Origin: Melastoma dodecandrum
Taxonomy: Eukaryota; Streptophyta; Magnoliopsida; Myrtales; Melastomataceae
Length of the DNA: 64,000 bases
Direction of reading: 5' to 3'
NCBI GenBank assembly: GCA_029817715.1
Contig: JARUPY010000090.1
Coordinates: 496,001-560,000 of the forward strand
The notes below the pieces were generated by a model. It was not told where the DNA came from, made no database searches, and saw nothing but the letters and a program-made list of their open reading frames with translations. The number at the start of each line of letters is the position of its first letter. The stretch's first letter is position 1. The translations under genes were made by a program, and so were the position numbers. Shown in pieces: positions 17,828 through 27,400 of the stretch.

Positions 17828-18166
17828 TCAGAACAAGCTTCGAGGGGGTTCGGGAAGAGGTAGTGCGCTTCGACCGGGCAACACCGCCTCGTCGACCGGG
17901 GCGGCACGCCGGGTGGCACGCGCGATGACCGAAGGCAGACGCAGGTCAGTCAGCTGTTCTGTGAAGGGCGACGAACAGAGCGCCATAAGGGGGCACTTCG
18001 CGCAGCGTGGAGCGGACTGCTTTTTCGGGCAGCAGTCCATGTCTGCCGGCATTGCCGTACTCATGCCCTGCGCGTGCGACGGCGCAGCGAACGATGCTGG
18101 TCCCGCCATCAAGCCGGCCAGCATGCAGATCGCCACGACGAAGCGTATGAAGGCGCTCGAAGTCAC
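17828..18166 (-). CDS. Small secreted Cys-rich protein of the copper locus
   Basis: The frame encodes about 112 residues from GTG 18166; no ATG is available and the start is uncertain. A hydrophobic segment (FIRFVVAICMLAGLMAGPASF) serves as a signal peptide. The mature part has a compact Met/Cys cluster (MPADMDCCPKKQSAPRCAKC followed by PLMALC), which looks like a metal site. The open frame upstream reads antisense to the divergent transporter gene. It is the first gene of the leftward copper cluster, 92 bases before the FixH-like gene. No named family is recognised. Confidence 0.5.
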   Translation of the reverse strand: MTSSAFIRFVVAICMLAGLMAGPASFAAPSHAQGMSTAMPADMDCCPKKQSAPRCAKCPLMALCSSPFTEQLTDLRLPSVIARATRRAAPVDEAVLPGRSALPLPEPPRSLF

Positions 18167-18256
18167 GCCCGATAATCGCACGGTTGACGGCGTCGGGCAA
18201 TTCGAAGCTGGCGCGGGCTCGATGTTCCTTTTCGCGCGGTCCAGGAGATTTCCGGC

Positions 18257-18715
18257 ATGCCTTCGGCGTTCGCCACGTTCACGCTTCTCGTCATGGCGGC
18301 CGCTGCCGGCGTCGCGATCGCGGTCCAACAGGTCGTCAATGCGGGCTTTCGGAATGCGGTCGGCTCCGCCTGGTGGGCGGGTCTTGCGAGCTACGTCGGC
18401 GGCACGCTGTTCATGGTCGCCGCCCTGCTCGTCACGCGCGAGCGCGTACCGAGCCTATTAATGCTGAAGCAGGTGCCGGCGTCGTCGTGGTTCGGCAGCG
18501 CGCTAGGCGGCATCTACGTGGCGCTTTCGCTCTACTTGTTGCCGCGCCTCGGCCTGGCCCTGGTGCTGGCCTCGAACATTGTCGGCCAGATGGCAACCTC
18601 TCTCGTAGTCGACCACCTCGGGCTTTTTGGCGTCGAGCAGCACGCCGTCAGTCCGATGCGCCTTCTTGGCGCCCTCGCCCTGGTCGCCGGCGTCGCGATG
18701 ATCAAGGTCGGCTAA
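18257..18715 (+). CDS. DMT-superfamily transporter, YdcZ/DUF606 type
   Basis: A 152-residue inner-membrane protein with five predicted helices, the size of a DUF606 unit. Typical segments are GVAIAVQQVVNAGFRNAVGS, WWAGLASYVGGTLFM, LGGIYVALSLYLLPRLG and the C-terminal RLLGALALVAGVAMIKVG. Such proteins work as small multidrug/metabolite-type exporters, often as dimers or tandem pairs; the substrate is unknown. It is transcribed divergently from the copper cluster. Confidence 0.8.
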   Translation: MPSAFATFTLLVMAAAAGVAIAVQQVVNAGFRNAVGSAWWAGLASYVGGTLFMVAALLVTRERVPSLLMLKQVPASSWFGSALGGIYVALSLYLLPRLGLALVLASNIVGQMATSLVVDHLGLFGVEQHAVSPMRLLGALALVAGVAMIKVG

Positions 18716-19027
18716 CCCTGTCGAGCAGAATTTAGACGTCCAAATGACGCAGAAAGCGCGTTTGAGCGGGCTGTCCGCTTTCGGCCGGAGATCGGCCGAC
18801 GAGGGCGCCGCAGACCTGAGTGATGCCGCAATTCGCATGTTATTCGAGCAGCGCGCGACACGAGACTGTGTTGACATGCGTATTGAGGGCGTACGGGGGA
18901 AGTCATGAGTGCCGACGGCGATAAATCAAAGATCGGCTTGCCTCGCCTTCAATCTGAGATTCTTCACTGCCGGTTGTTTCTGTTTGGCTCAATGTAAGGT
19001 TTTGGCGGACTGGCTCTAGCCGGCTGC

Positions 19028-19600
19028 GTGGTCTCCGAAGACCCCCGGTACGCCGAGGCGACGAAGCTGTACGGTCCGGTGGCCGACACGAAATTCAACA
19101 TTCCGGCCGTCGATGTCCACAAGGTCGCCGACCCGAGATTTTTCCGCGCGACCGTCGACTACGACACCAAGGAAGCGCCCGGCACGATCATCATCGATCC
19201 CAAGCACTTCTACCTGTACCGCGTCGAAGGGGGCGGAAAGGCCACGCGCTACGGCGTCAATGTCGGCCGCAAAGGGTTTCTCTGGAGCGGTGAGGCCTAC
19301 GTCGGCCGCAAGGCCGAATGGTCGATCTGGACGCCGCCCAAGGAGATGATCGCGCGCCGCCCGGAGGCGAAGAAATATGCCGGCGGTATGAAGCCGGGCC
19401 TCGACAATCCGCTCGGCGCGCGCACACTCTATCTCTATCGCAACGGCGTCTACACGGTTTTCACGATTTACAGCACTAGCGACCCCGAATCGATTGGCAA
19501 TGGCGAGACGAGCGGCTGCACCGGCTTGTTGACGCAGGACATGCTGGACCTCTACCCACGGACGCCGGTCAATACGAAGGTGATCATGCTTCCAGGGTAG
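19028..19600 (+). CDS. L,D-transpeptidase (YkuD domain) with a damaged export signal
   Basis: The 190-residue catalytic part carries the YkuD core: GTIIIDPKHFYLYRVEGGGK, a GVNVGRKGF strand, and the active-site segment NGETSGCTGLLTQDM with the nucleophilic Cys. These enzymes make 3-3 cross-links in peptidoglycan or anchor lipoproteins, outside the cytoplasm. GTG 19028 is a poor start because no signal peptide follows it. The DNA just upstream reads GFGGLALA in one frame and GC-VVSEDP in the frame of the enzyme, as if a lipobox LALAGC had lost one base near 19020; a TAA stands further upstream. The frame itself is open back to ATG 18905, which would add 41 residues without a signal. The gene may be inactive. 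Confidence 0.7.
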   Translation: MVSEDPRYAEATKLYGPVADTKFNIPAVDVHKVADPRFFRATVDYDTKEAPGTIIIDPKHFYLYRVEGGGKATRYGVNVGRKGFLWSGEAYVGRKAEWSIWTPPKEMIARRPEAKKYAGGMKPGLDNPLGARTLYLYRNGVYTVFTIYSTSDPESIGNGETSGCTGLLTQDMLDLYPRTPVNTKVIMLPG

Positions 19601-19996
19601 GCAAAAGCGCCAATCCCTTCAGTTGGCCGAGCCGCAAATGTCTGCGTGATGCGGTCTGCTGCATAAGCAGCTCGTCCCCCCGGCGCCCTTCCCAGTCGTC
19701 CAGCCGGACCGATTGTCGACCAGGAAGCAGACTTCGACAATCGGCGCGGCTCTTCTCGGACCTCAGAGGGGCGAAATCGCATGGCAATCCGACGACCGGG
19801 TAAGGAGCTTGTCGAGCGCAGTCGTTGAAGCATGCTTGAAGAGATGCGTCATCGCTTCGTACGGCGTGAAGCGCATCCAGTAGTGACAATCGCGCCGCCA
19901 CGACAAGATTTCAACAATCGCTATCGGATGTGAATAGCGCCTAGCGACAATCCGCATCATGATCGTAGAATTCGGCGGCTCGAACCCAAAGAACAG
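19601..19996. other. Intergenic stretch without a gene
   Basis: Nearly 400 bases between the L,D-transpeptidase and the LuxR-type regulator. Open frames here are antisense extensions with no recognisable product. I see no RNA gene. Confidence 0.5.
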
Positions 19997-21037
19997 ATGC
20001 TCGAAACGATCGATCTTGTTGCGGGTCAGTTGCGAGATGCTGCGATAGACCCAAGTGGGTGGACGACTGCCCTGAACAGCGTCAACGCCTTTGTCGGGGG
20101 CGCTGGCGCCGTCATCCTCTCGGTCGAGGAGCGGCTTCGGCATGCGCCGTGCTCGAGCGATCTCGACGATCTGGTAGAAGATTACTTCGATAACGGTTGG
20201 TACGCCCACGACCGACGCGACCGCTGCGTCCCTCGCATCAGAGAGAGAGGGATCGTGCTCGACCACGAGGTCCTCGAAGTTGACGAGAAGGATCCGTATT
20301 ACGCTGAGTTTCTGACTAGGCACAATCGCAGATGGTTTGCTGGCCTTGGCGCAAACCTCGACGGCGACCTCTGGTGTCTCGCTCTTCAGCGATCTCGTGC
20401 GCAAGGCGCCTTCCTTGCGTCCGACATGCTACGGCTCGAGGCAGTCCGCAAACGCTTCATGGAAGCCGCGTCGCTGTCTAAGATCGTAGCGCGGAGTTGG
20501 CTCGACGGAGCGATTAGTGCTCTCGATGGCGTCGGCACAGCTGCGATGGTGCTCAGTCGAGCAGGGCGGGTCCTAGAGATGAATGAAGTCGCACGGTCTA
20601 TTGTTTGCGGGTCGCGGAAGACACGGACGCCCAAATTATTCGAAGACACCCTGGCGTCACAGCTCGTGAACGCACGCTGGAACGGCAATCACACGACTTG
20701 GGTTTCGCTCTCGTTCGCGCAGCAGACCTTTGTGGTCGAGGTCACTCCGCTACGGGATCGAGCTGGCCTCATCTTGTCGAAGGCTTCTATATTCGTCCGG
20801 ATGCGTCAGCAGCCACTTGATCCGCACAGCGTTCTTCGTACCAGCTACGGTTTTACAAGAAGCGAGGCGCGTGTCGCGATGGCGCTCGCCTCCGGCATGA
20901 GCGTTGACGCCATGTCGGAGGCATTCGATGTCACTACGAACACGATCCGTGGTCAGCTCAAGGCAGCGTATGCTAAAACAGGCGCGGGTAGTCAGGCAAA
21001 GCTCGTTGCCTTAATCGCGAAGTTCAACAGCCAATAG
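19997..21037 (+). CDS. LuxR-family transcriptional regulator
   Basis: A 346-residue regulator. The last 65 residues form a LuxR-type HTH of the group without an N-terminal receiver: GFTRSEARVAMALASGMSVD, then DAMSEAFDVTTNTIRGQLKA and AYAKTGAGSQAKLVALIAKF. The N-terminal 270 residues have no named domain I can identify, but their length and layout (a PAS-like middle part, MVLSRAGRVLEMNEVAR) match a common alphaproteobacterial group with an unknown ligand. It stands alone; the nearest downstream gene is convergent and codes for an outer-membrane protein. The target genes are not known. Confidence 0.82.
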   Translation: MLETIDLVAGQLRDAAIDPSGWTTALNSVNAFVGGAGAVILSVEERLRHAPCSSDLDDLVEDYFDNGWYAHDRRDRCVPRIRERGIVLDHEVLEVDEKDPYYAEFLTRHNRRWFAGLGANLDGDLWCLALQRSRAQGAFLASDMLRLEAVRKRFMEAASLSKIVARSWLDGAISALDGVGTAAMVLSRAGRVLEMNEVARSIVCGSRKTRTPKLFEDTLASQLVNARWNGNHTTWVSLSFAQQTFVVEVTPLRDRAGLILSKASIFVRMRQQPLDPHSVLRTSYGFTRSEARVAMALASGMSVDAMSEAFDVTTNTIRGQLKAAYAKTGAGSQAKLVALIAKFNSQ

Positions 21038-21210
21038 CTCGCAAGACGCGGGGCGTACTGTAAATCAGCATCCCTAGTGTAACGCCGCTAGCCTTCGATC
21101 GAGAAGCGGTACAGATTGAAATCTTCAGTGGAATCTGGCGACTTTACTAGTTTGTCCTCCAACCTGCTTAACTAATAGGAGGAATGTCATTAGTGATCGC
21201 TTGAAAAGAA

Positions 21211-21244
21211 GGACCGCTCGGCTGAAGCTTCAGCCGAGCGGTCC
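21211..21244 (-). terminator. Perfect 34-base palindrome, probable intrinsic terminator
   Basis: Two 17-base arms are exact inverted copies with no spacer and AAGCTT at the centre, so RNA from either strand folds into a long GC-rich hairpin. On the minus strand the hairpin is followed by TTCTTTT, which fits a Rho-independent terminator for the outer-membrane protein gene that ends at 21312. On the plus strand no T-run follows, so termination there would be weaker. Confidence 0.7.
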
Positions 21245-21311
21245 ACGCCACGCCGCGGAGGTTTCGGAATCGGCCGCGTGACGTATCTCAACCCGGATGC
21301 ATCGCTTGCTT

Positions 21312-22253
21312 TCAGTAGCGGGCGACGACCGGCGCCGTCGGGGCCGGCGCGACGTAGAGCGGCACGATGATACGGAGCCAGCCACGCGTCTCCTCGCCCG
21401 ACGAAACCGCCGGGACGATCGCGTTGCGGTAGAGCGAGTGCGTGACGATACCGGTGAGGGTAAACTTGCCGAAGTCGTAGCCGATCAGGCCGCCGACCGC
21501 GACATTGCGCTCGCGCGTGTTACCGTTGGTCCCGGCCACCGTGAGGCGGGCGATGTTGTTGGTGTTGATGTTGCCGAAGCCGGTGAAGCCGATCGTGAAC
21601 TTGCCGAACGTCTTCTCCGCCGTGAAGTCGCCGGCGAAGAGGTCGTTCTGCGGCGCCACCGCCAGGCCGTCGCCGGTGATCGGCACGTTCCTGCAGAGGC
21701 AGCTCGTGAAGGCCGCGTTCTCGATCAGCGTGATGCCGCCGAAAGGCCCAGCCTCCGGGATCTTGTACTGCAGGCTCTGGCGGAAGTCCGCGGCGCCACG
21801 GGTGCGGCCCGAGAGGTCCTGGATGTTGGAGCTCGGATCGGGGGTACGGACGAGCACGCCGAGACCGCCGGTCAGACCATTGCCGAAGTCATGAGCGAGC
21901 AGCGGTCCGAGAGCGTAGGTGATGGCGCCGAAGCGGTCGAGCCCGCCGCCGTCGATGTGCGCGAAGGGCACCGCGGCGAGGAACTCGAGGCGGGTGTTGT
22001 AGAAGGAGATCGGGGTCGACCAGATGATGACCGGGATGTTGACGCCGAGGCCGACGCTCTGGCCCGGGACGAGGTTCGGCGAGCGGCCGTAATCCTCGAG
22101 ATCGGCGAAGAACACGCCTTCCGGCAGCGGCGAGAGGAGCGAGACGCCCATCGTCTCGCCCGGCTGCATGTAGCCGGCGTACGACACAGTCTCAGAGAGG
22201 AGGAGTGTAAGCGCGGCAGCCCCAACCACCGATAGCGACTTAGTCTGCATCAT
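21312..22253 (-). CDS. MetA-type outer-membrane protein (phenol meta-pathway family)
   Basis: A 313-residue protein with a signal peptide (LSVVGAAALTLLLSETVSYA). Family features are the N-terminal segment GVSLLSPLPEGVFFADLEDYG, LVPGQSVGLGVNIPVIIWST, repeated amphipathic beta strands throughout, and a closing TGIVTHSLYRNAI segment with a RGWLRIIVPLYVA strand near the end. Members of COG4313 form outer-membrane barrels and were named from phenol-degradation clusters, but they are widespread. A role in uptake of hydrophobic compounds is likely, not shown. It stands alone, with a strong hairpin terminator downstream and repeated CATAGG-like motifs upstream. Confidence 0.75.
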   Translation of the reverse strand: MMQTKSLSVVGAAALTLLLSETVSYAGYMQPGETMGVSLLSPLPEGVFFADLEDYGRSPNLVPGQSVGLGVNIPVIIWSTPISFYNTRLEFLAAVPFAHIDGGGLDRFGAITYALGPLLAHDFGNGLTGGLGVLVRTPDPSSNIQDLSGRTRGAADFRQSLQYKIPEAGPFGGITLIENAAFTSCLCRNVPITGDGLAVAPQNDLFAGDFTAEKTFGKFTIGFTGFGNINTNNIARLTVAGTNGNTRERNVAVGGLIGYDFGKFTLTGIVTHSLYRNAIVPAVSSGEETRGWLRIIVPLYVAPAPTAPVVARY

Positions 22254-22894
22254 TTTTCCTCATGGACGGTATCGCGTAAGACAGTTCGACTCAAAACTGC
22301 TCTGATGTCCTATGCTACGATAGGTACGATCAGATTGATATACCCAGCAGCAAGCCAATCCCTACGTTGACGACAGGTGTTGCAAATCAGCATAGGTAAC
22401 GTTATACTTAAGTCCAACGCATAGGACTTTCGAGATCGTGCCTCCAAGCCGTGCACAAGCGCCGACCTTTCGCTAACACTGGTGTCAATTACGCGCGTTT
22501 GCTGATTTTTTTGCCTGTATACGAGGAAATCATCGTTTAGTCGGCAGCCGTGATGTCAAGCAGGGCAAAGTGACTGTTGTGACCCGATTGATTAATCCCC
22601 CGGGTGGCTGGCGTCACAAAGATGATCCCCTGGGTGGCCTCGTCGAGTCCGCTGAAATCGCCACGGCGATCGCCGTCATGTCGGCGTCGGCAGCCGGCAC
22701 GCTCATGAACCGGCGGCGCATAACGCGCGGCGGAGCCGAGGAAGCTCATAGTGACCGACGGGGCTGCTGGGAGGGCGGCAGCTTCTCTGACTGACGCTCT
22801 GCGAAGCAGTCGTTCCGCATACGGCCAATAGCGGCTAACTGCCGTGAGGTTCTGCGCCGAAGATGAGAAGGGACGCCATCATCGCGGTCATTGC
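22254..22894. other. Intergenic stretch with CATAGG-type repeats
   Basis: About 640 bases without a credible gene. The first 200 are AT-richer and hold GTCCTATGC at 22307-22315 and its inverted copy GCATAGGAC at 22419-22427. Two further ATAGGTA copies lie near 22320 and 22391. These could be regulator-binding sites for the outer-membrane protein gene. The remainder shows nothing convincing. Confidence 0.4.
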
Positions 22895-23194
22895 CGCCGA
22901 TCGCTCGAGGTCGGCCAGCGTCACTACATGGTCGAACCTTGGACACGCGACGGCGACGTCCGCGTGCGGGTCGACAACATCGCGCCCGAGGTCGCCGGCC
23001 GCGTCACCGAGGTGCGCGTCGGCGACAACCAGTTCGTCCACAAGGGCGACCTGCTCTACGTCATCGAGAAGATCGACTACAAAATCGCCCTCGACCGCGC
23101 GAAGGCCGACGTCGTCGCGAAGAAGTCCGACCTCGACGTCAAGCAGGCGCAGAACCAGCGTCGCCAGCAGCTTACCGAGAAGGCCACTCCATAG
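22895..23194 (+). pseudogene. N-terminal fragment of an HlyD/EmrA-family membrane fusion protein
   Basis: From about 22900 the frame reads QRHYMVEPWTRDGDVRVRVD, then NIAPEVAGRVTEVRVGDNQF and VHKGDLLYVIEKIDYKIALD, the conserved beginning of an EmrA/AaeA-type adaptor just after its membrane anchor. The anchor lies in another frame (MRRDAIIAVIAA at 22863), so a frameshift separates the two parts near 22890. The frame ends in a TAG at 23192-23194, after the first helix of the hairpin, and recognisable homology ends within about 20 bases. No partner pump gene is present. It is a dead remnant at the left margin of the defence island. Confidence 0.65.
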
Positions 23195-23532
23195 GCTCAG
23201 CTGGACGTCGCGGCGACCTTGCCTGCTCTCGCCCGGCGAAAGCGGGCTGGCTGGCATTGGCGCGTCTCCGGCCTCTGTCTCGACGCTCGCGATCGACGCG
23301 CTCGCGACGAGGCCCATAACATCGAGGGGCATCCAGGAAAGAGGACAGGTGCCGGCACGCGCCGACGCTGACAGAGACGCTCCACTTGAAAGCCCCGCGC
23401 GTTCGCTACCGATAAGACCTCGCAAGCTTGCACCGGCAAATCTTGTCAGATGACCCGGGATTTGGACGTCGATGTCGGGATGCTTCTCCGACGTTGCGGG
23501 CCCAAACCAGCCGCCGACAGTACCCAGCGTGG
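23195..23532. other. Intergenic stretch at the left margin of the defence island
   Basis: About 340 GC-rich bases between the adaptor relic and the nucleotidase. I see no gene and no copy of the tRNA-Pro attachment sequence, so the left junction of the island is not marked here. Confidence 0.4.
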
Positions 23533-24470
23533 CTAACCCCGATCCAACGTTTGCCCACCGCCCAACCGCCTGGGGCGAGGAACGAGCCCCGAAGCCACGA
23601 CCTTGGACGCCGCCGAGACGTGTGTGGCCCGGTCGTCGAAGAAGACGTCGGCGCCCAGCGCGGCGAGGAAGGGCGCCTTGTCGTTCTCACCAACGAAGTG
23701 GGCCTCGTCGAAGACGGCGCCCCAACCTCTCAGGGTGCGAACGACCCGCGCGTGGGCCGGAGCGCGCCGCGAAGTCACGATTGAGATGCGGATCGGACCG
23801 GAACCGGGGTCGACGGCGCCGCGCACCGCGGCGAGCTTGCGCGCGAAGGCTCCGAAGGGACCTTCCTCCAGGGGATGGAGTGCCAGGTCTCGCTCGCGAC
23901 GTAGGAAGGCCTCCAAGCCCTCACGCTCGTACACGTCGTCGGACTGCGGCCCGAACACCACGGAGTCGCCGTCGAAAGCAAAGCGGACGCCACCGTCGCG
24001 CCTCGCCGGAGCTTCGGGAACCGCGCCCAGACGGCGGCGGCAATCCCCGCCGCCAACGCGGCCTCGACGTCGCCGAGGTCGTTAGAAAGGAAGAGGTCCA
24101 ACCGCCACGCCGCGAGGACGGCCGTCGGCGGGACGCCGCCGGTGAAGCTGGCCAGTCGAATCCGCAGCCCCAGCCTCTCGACAGCCGCGAACGCGCGCAG
24201 GGAGAGGTCCGGCAAATTGCGAGAAACGAGCACGACTTCGACGGGCGCCGATCCGTCCCGTGTCCGAAGGGCCAGCAAACGACGAACGAGGTCGAACGCC
24301 GCGCCCGCGGCGGGCGGCGAGCCCTCCGCTGCGGCCTGCCGGCGCTCGTACTCGGCCAGCCCCTCGCGGACGAACACGGCGTGTTCCTCCTCGAGCGAGC
24401 ACAGGGCGCGCGTCGAAACCCCTACCCGGAGGACGAGCGGCCCTTCGGTGCCTCGATCGTCGGACGATCG
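23533..24470 (-). pseudogene. 5'-nucleotidase family protein, frameshifted
   Basis: The two halves of a cytosolic 5'-nucleotidase (PF06189 type) lie in different frames. The first (about 24440-24030) has VGVSTRALCSLEEEHAVFVR, VEVVLVSRNLPDLSLRAF and the segment SFTGGVPPTAVLAAWRLDLF. The second (about 24000-23533) has GVRFAFDGDSVVFGPQSDDV, GPIRISIVTSRRAPAHARV and LGADVFFDDRATHVSAASKV. A one-base shift around 24010-24040 joins them. No ATG or GTG opens the first half after the yhaN stop at 24497; only a TTG inside yhaN is in frame. If repaired it would remove phosphate from nucleoside monophosphates. It directly follows yhaN on the same strand. Confidence 0.75.
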
Positions 24471-24496
24471 TCGATCCGAGGCCGGGATCGCAGACG

Positions 24497-27400
24497 CTAC
24501 CCCGTCAACCTCCCCAGGTCGTAGACTCGCGCCGAGGGACAAATGCGCGTCGCGATCTCGCAAAGGTGGCGGTGGTGCGTGAGGTAGACGACCTGACCCA
24601 CTCGGGCCACGTCGGACAGAAGCACAAGCGCCGCCTCGGCGCGGTCGTCGTCGAACGTCTCCAGGACGTCGTCGAGGACGAAGGGTACGGGGCGCCTCGT
24701 CTTGGCGAACTCGCGGTAGGCCGCGACGCGGAGCGCGAGATACAGCTGGTTGCGCGTCGCGGTCGACATCTGCGCGCACAGCTTCGACCCCCCGTCCGAG
24801 CGCAATCCAACGATGAGCTCGCGACCCTCCACTCCCTGCGCCGCGAGGCCGTCGTAAGCGCCGCGGGTTAGGTCCCGGAACACCGCCGACGCGTCGCGCA
24901 TCATGGTCGAACGATGCCGGTCCCTGAAATCGGAGATGGCCCGGTCGGCGGCGATTATGCCGGCGCGCATGGTCAGGTGCGCGAGCGTCCTCTCCTCGAT
25001 CTCGAGCAGGATGGCCCCTCGTTCCCCGTCGAGCCTGGCCGCCTCGTCGTCGGCGGCGACCGCCGCCACCTCGTCGCGGGCTCGCCCCAGCGCCGCGTAG
25101 AGTTCCTGCGTCCTCTCGACCTGGTCTCCCAGTCGCGCGTCGAGTTCGGCGCAGCTCAGCCGCAGGATATCCGCGTCGAACGCGGAAAGGGCCTCGACGG
25201 CGAGGCGGACGTCGTCCGTCCCGCAGCCGGCGCGGATCTCGGCGCCGAGCGCGCGCATCCTCGCGGTCAGTTCCTCGCGCCGGCGGGACGACTGGAAGGC
25301 GACGGCCAACTCGCCCGCGGACGCGACCGAGAACGTAGCGGCCATCTCCGCCATGCGCCGCTCCGCGGCGTCGAGGTCGGGCCGCAGCCGCGCAAGCTTG
25401 CCCTCGGCCACGGCCATGTCGTCAAGGCGCGCCCTGCGGAAAGCGGCGGCGGATAGCGCCGCAGAGACACGCGCCTCCACCGCGTCCGCGGCGCAGTCGT
25501 CCTCCTCCGTCGTGGGCATGCCGAGCAGGTTCGCAAGGGAGTCCACTTCGGCCGCGAAGCAGGCGCGGTCGGCCTCCATCTTCGCGACTCGGTCCGCGAG
25601 CCCGTCGGCCCGCTGCTGCACCGACTCCAGCCGCGCGAGAACGTCGAGCGCGTCCCGCACGTGCTCGACCTCAACGTCGTCGGCGAACCACGTCGAACGA
25701 AGCGTTCCGACCCATCCCCTGGACCACGACGCCGAAGCCTCGCGCGCGATCTCCAGCCGGCGGCGCCTCCGGTCGACTTCCTCCGCACGGGACGCGACCT
25801 CGGCCCTCGCCGCGTCGGCTGCGGCTCGTCGCTCCAGGAAAGCCCTGGCCTCGGCGGACAGCAGCGCGACGCCGCCTTCCTCCGGCGCGGCTCCTGCGGC
25901 GCGCAGGGCCGACGCCAAACGCCCCGCGATGCGCGCGAGGTCCTCGACCGCCTCAGACCGGCCGCGCTCCGCGACCTCGGCGAGCCTCGCGGCCTCGAGC
26001 GCGAGTTCCCTTCTCGCCGCGAACGTTTCGAGGGCGGCGAGCGGCTTCGCGGGTTCGACGCCAAGAACAGCGACCGCGACGTGCGACGTCTCGGCGGTCA
26101 CACCGTCCCGCGCGTCCCGCGCGGCGGACAGGCGGCCCTCGGTCGCCTGCCGCCCCACTTCAATGTCCGCGAGCGCGAGGTCCACGGCGCGCAGGTCGCT
26201 CAGCGCCGCCGCCTGGGCCAGCCTTGCCCTGGCGACGGCGTCGTCCGCCCGCAGCGCGCGTTCGAATGACTCCGCGCTTCCACGGTCCAGGACCTCGAGG
26301 TGACGGAGCCATGCCTCCTCGCGAGCCGCGCGCGACTGCGCGGCCTCGGCGTCGTCAACGACGTCTCCCCCCTCGAGGACGCGGCGGCGTCGACGAAGAC
26401 GCTCCCCCTCGTCGTCGAGGCGCTCCAGATCCCGGCGCAGCGTTTCGACCGCGCGCGTCGCAACCTCCTCCGCGCGCCCGATCCGGGCGCGCTCCTCCCG
26501 GTCCGGGACGTCCAGGCTACGAAGGGCGGAGACGTCGCCGCCCCACGGGGCGAGATCGGCCATCCGCGACGCGAGTTCGGCCGCGCGCGGTCGCGCGCGG
26601 CGCGGACCGCGAAGCGGTGGCGAGCTTCGCATTGTTCGGCCTCGGCGGCGGCGAGCGCCGCCTTGACCTCCGCCACCGCCGCGGTTGCCCCGGACGCCCC
26701 GTCCTTTGCCGCAAGTGCCTGCGTGGAGACGGCTAAGCGCGCCTCGGCGGCCGCGAGTTCTCCCCTTGCCTCCGACAGCGCGGATTCGATGCCTGAGAGC
26801 GCCTCTACGGAACGTCGCAGGCGCTCGGCGACGCCCGAGGGCAGCAAGAGGGCGCGGGGATCGCATCCCGGGCGCCCGAGTTCGGACAACAGGCCCTCGG
26901 CCTCGGTCCGTGCGGCACGGAGGGCGGCGCGGCGCGCGGGCAGATCCTCCGCGGCCGTCTCGTCGCGCGATCTCAGTTCGCCCAGGCGCCTCATATGGGG
27001 AGCGAGCGCAACCGCGCTCTCGTCAATCGGCGTCGCCGCGACGTCGGCGTCGAGCCGGGCGATCTCCTCTACCGTCGCTTCCCGGAGCGTTGACAGCTCG
27101 ACGGCGCGAGCTTGCAATTCCGTCGCTTCCTCAGGCCATCCTTGGGGCACGCTCGGCGAGGGCGGAAGCGCCTCGATCTCGCGGGCCAGATCGCGCCATT
27201 CGGCCGCGCGGGGCAAGAGGCCGATGTGACGCGAGACCTCCTCGCGCTCGGCAGCAAGCCGACCGCGCTCGGCAACGGCGACCTCGTACGCGGCAGAGGC
27301 GGCGTCGCGAGCCGCGATTAGGCGAGCATAGGGGGCCGCGAGGACGTCGACACGCGCTCGCCGTTCCTTCAGGTCGAGCAGCGTCTTCTTCAGGTCCCCG

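Noticed and set aside
26578..26600. Programmed frameshift in the SMC-like ATPase gene
   Set aside because: No slippery heptamer or downstream structure was recognised at the junction, and the shift lies in a coiled coil rather than at a domain border.
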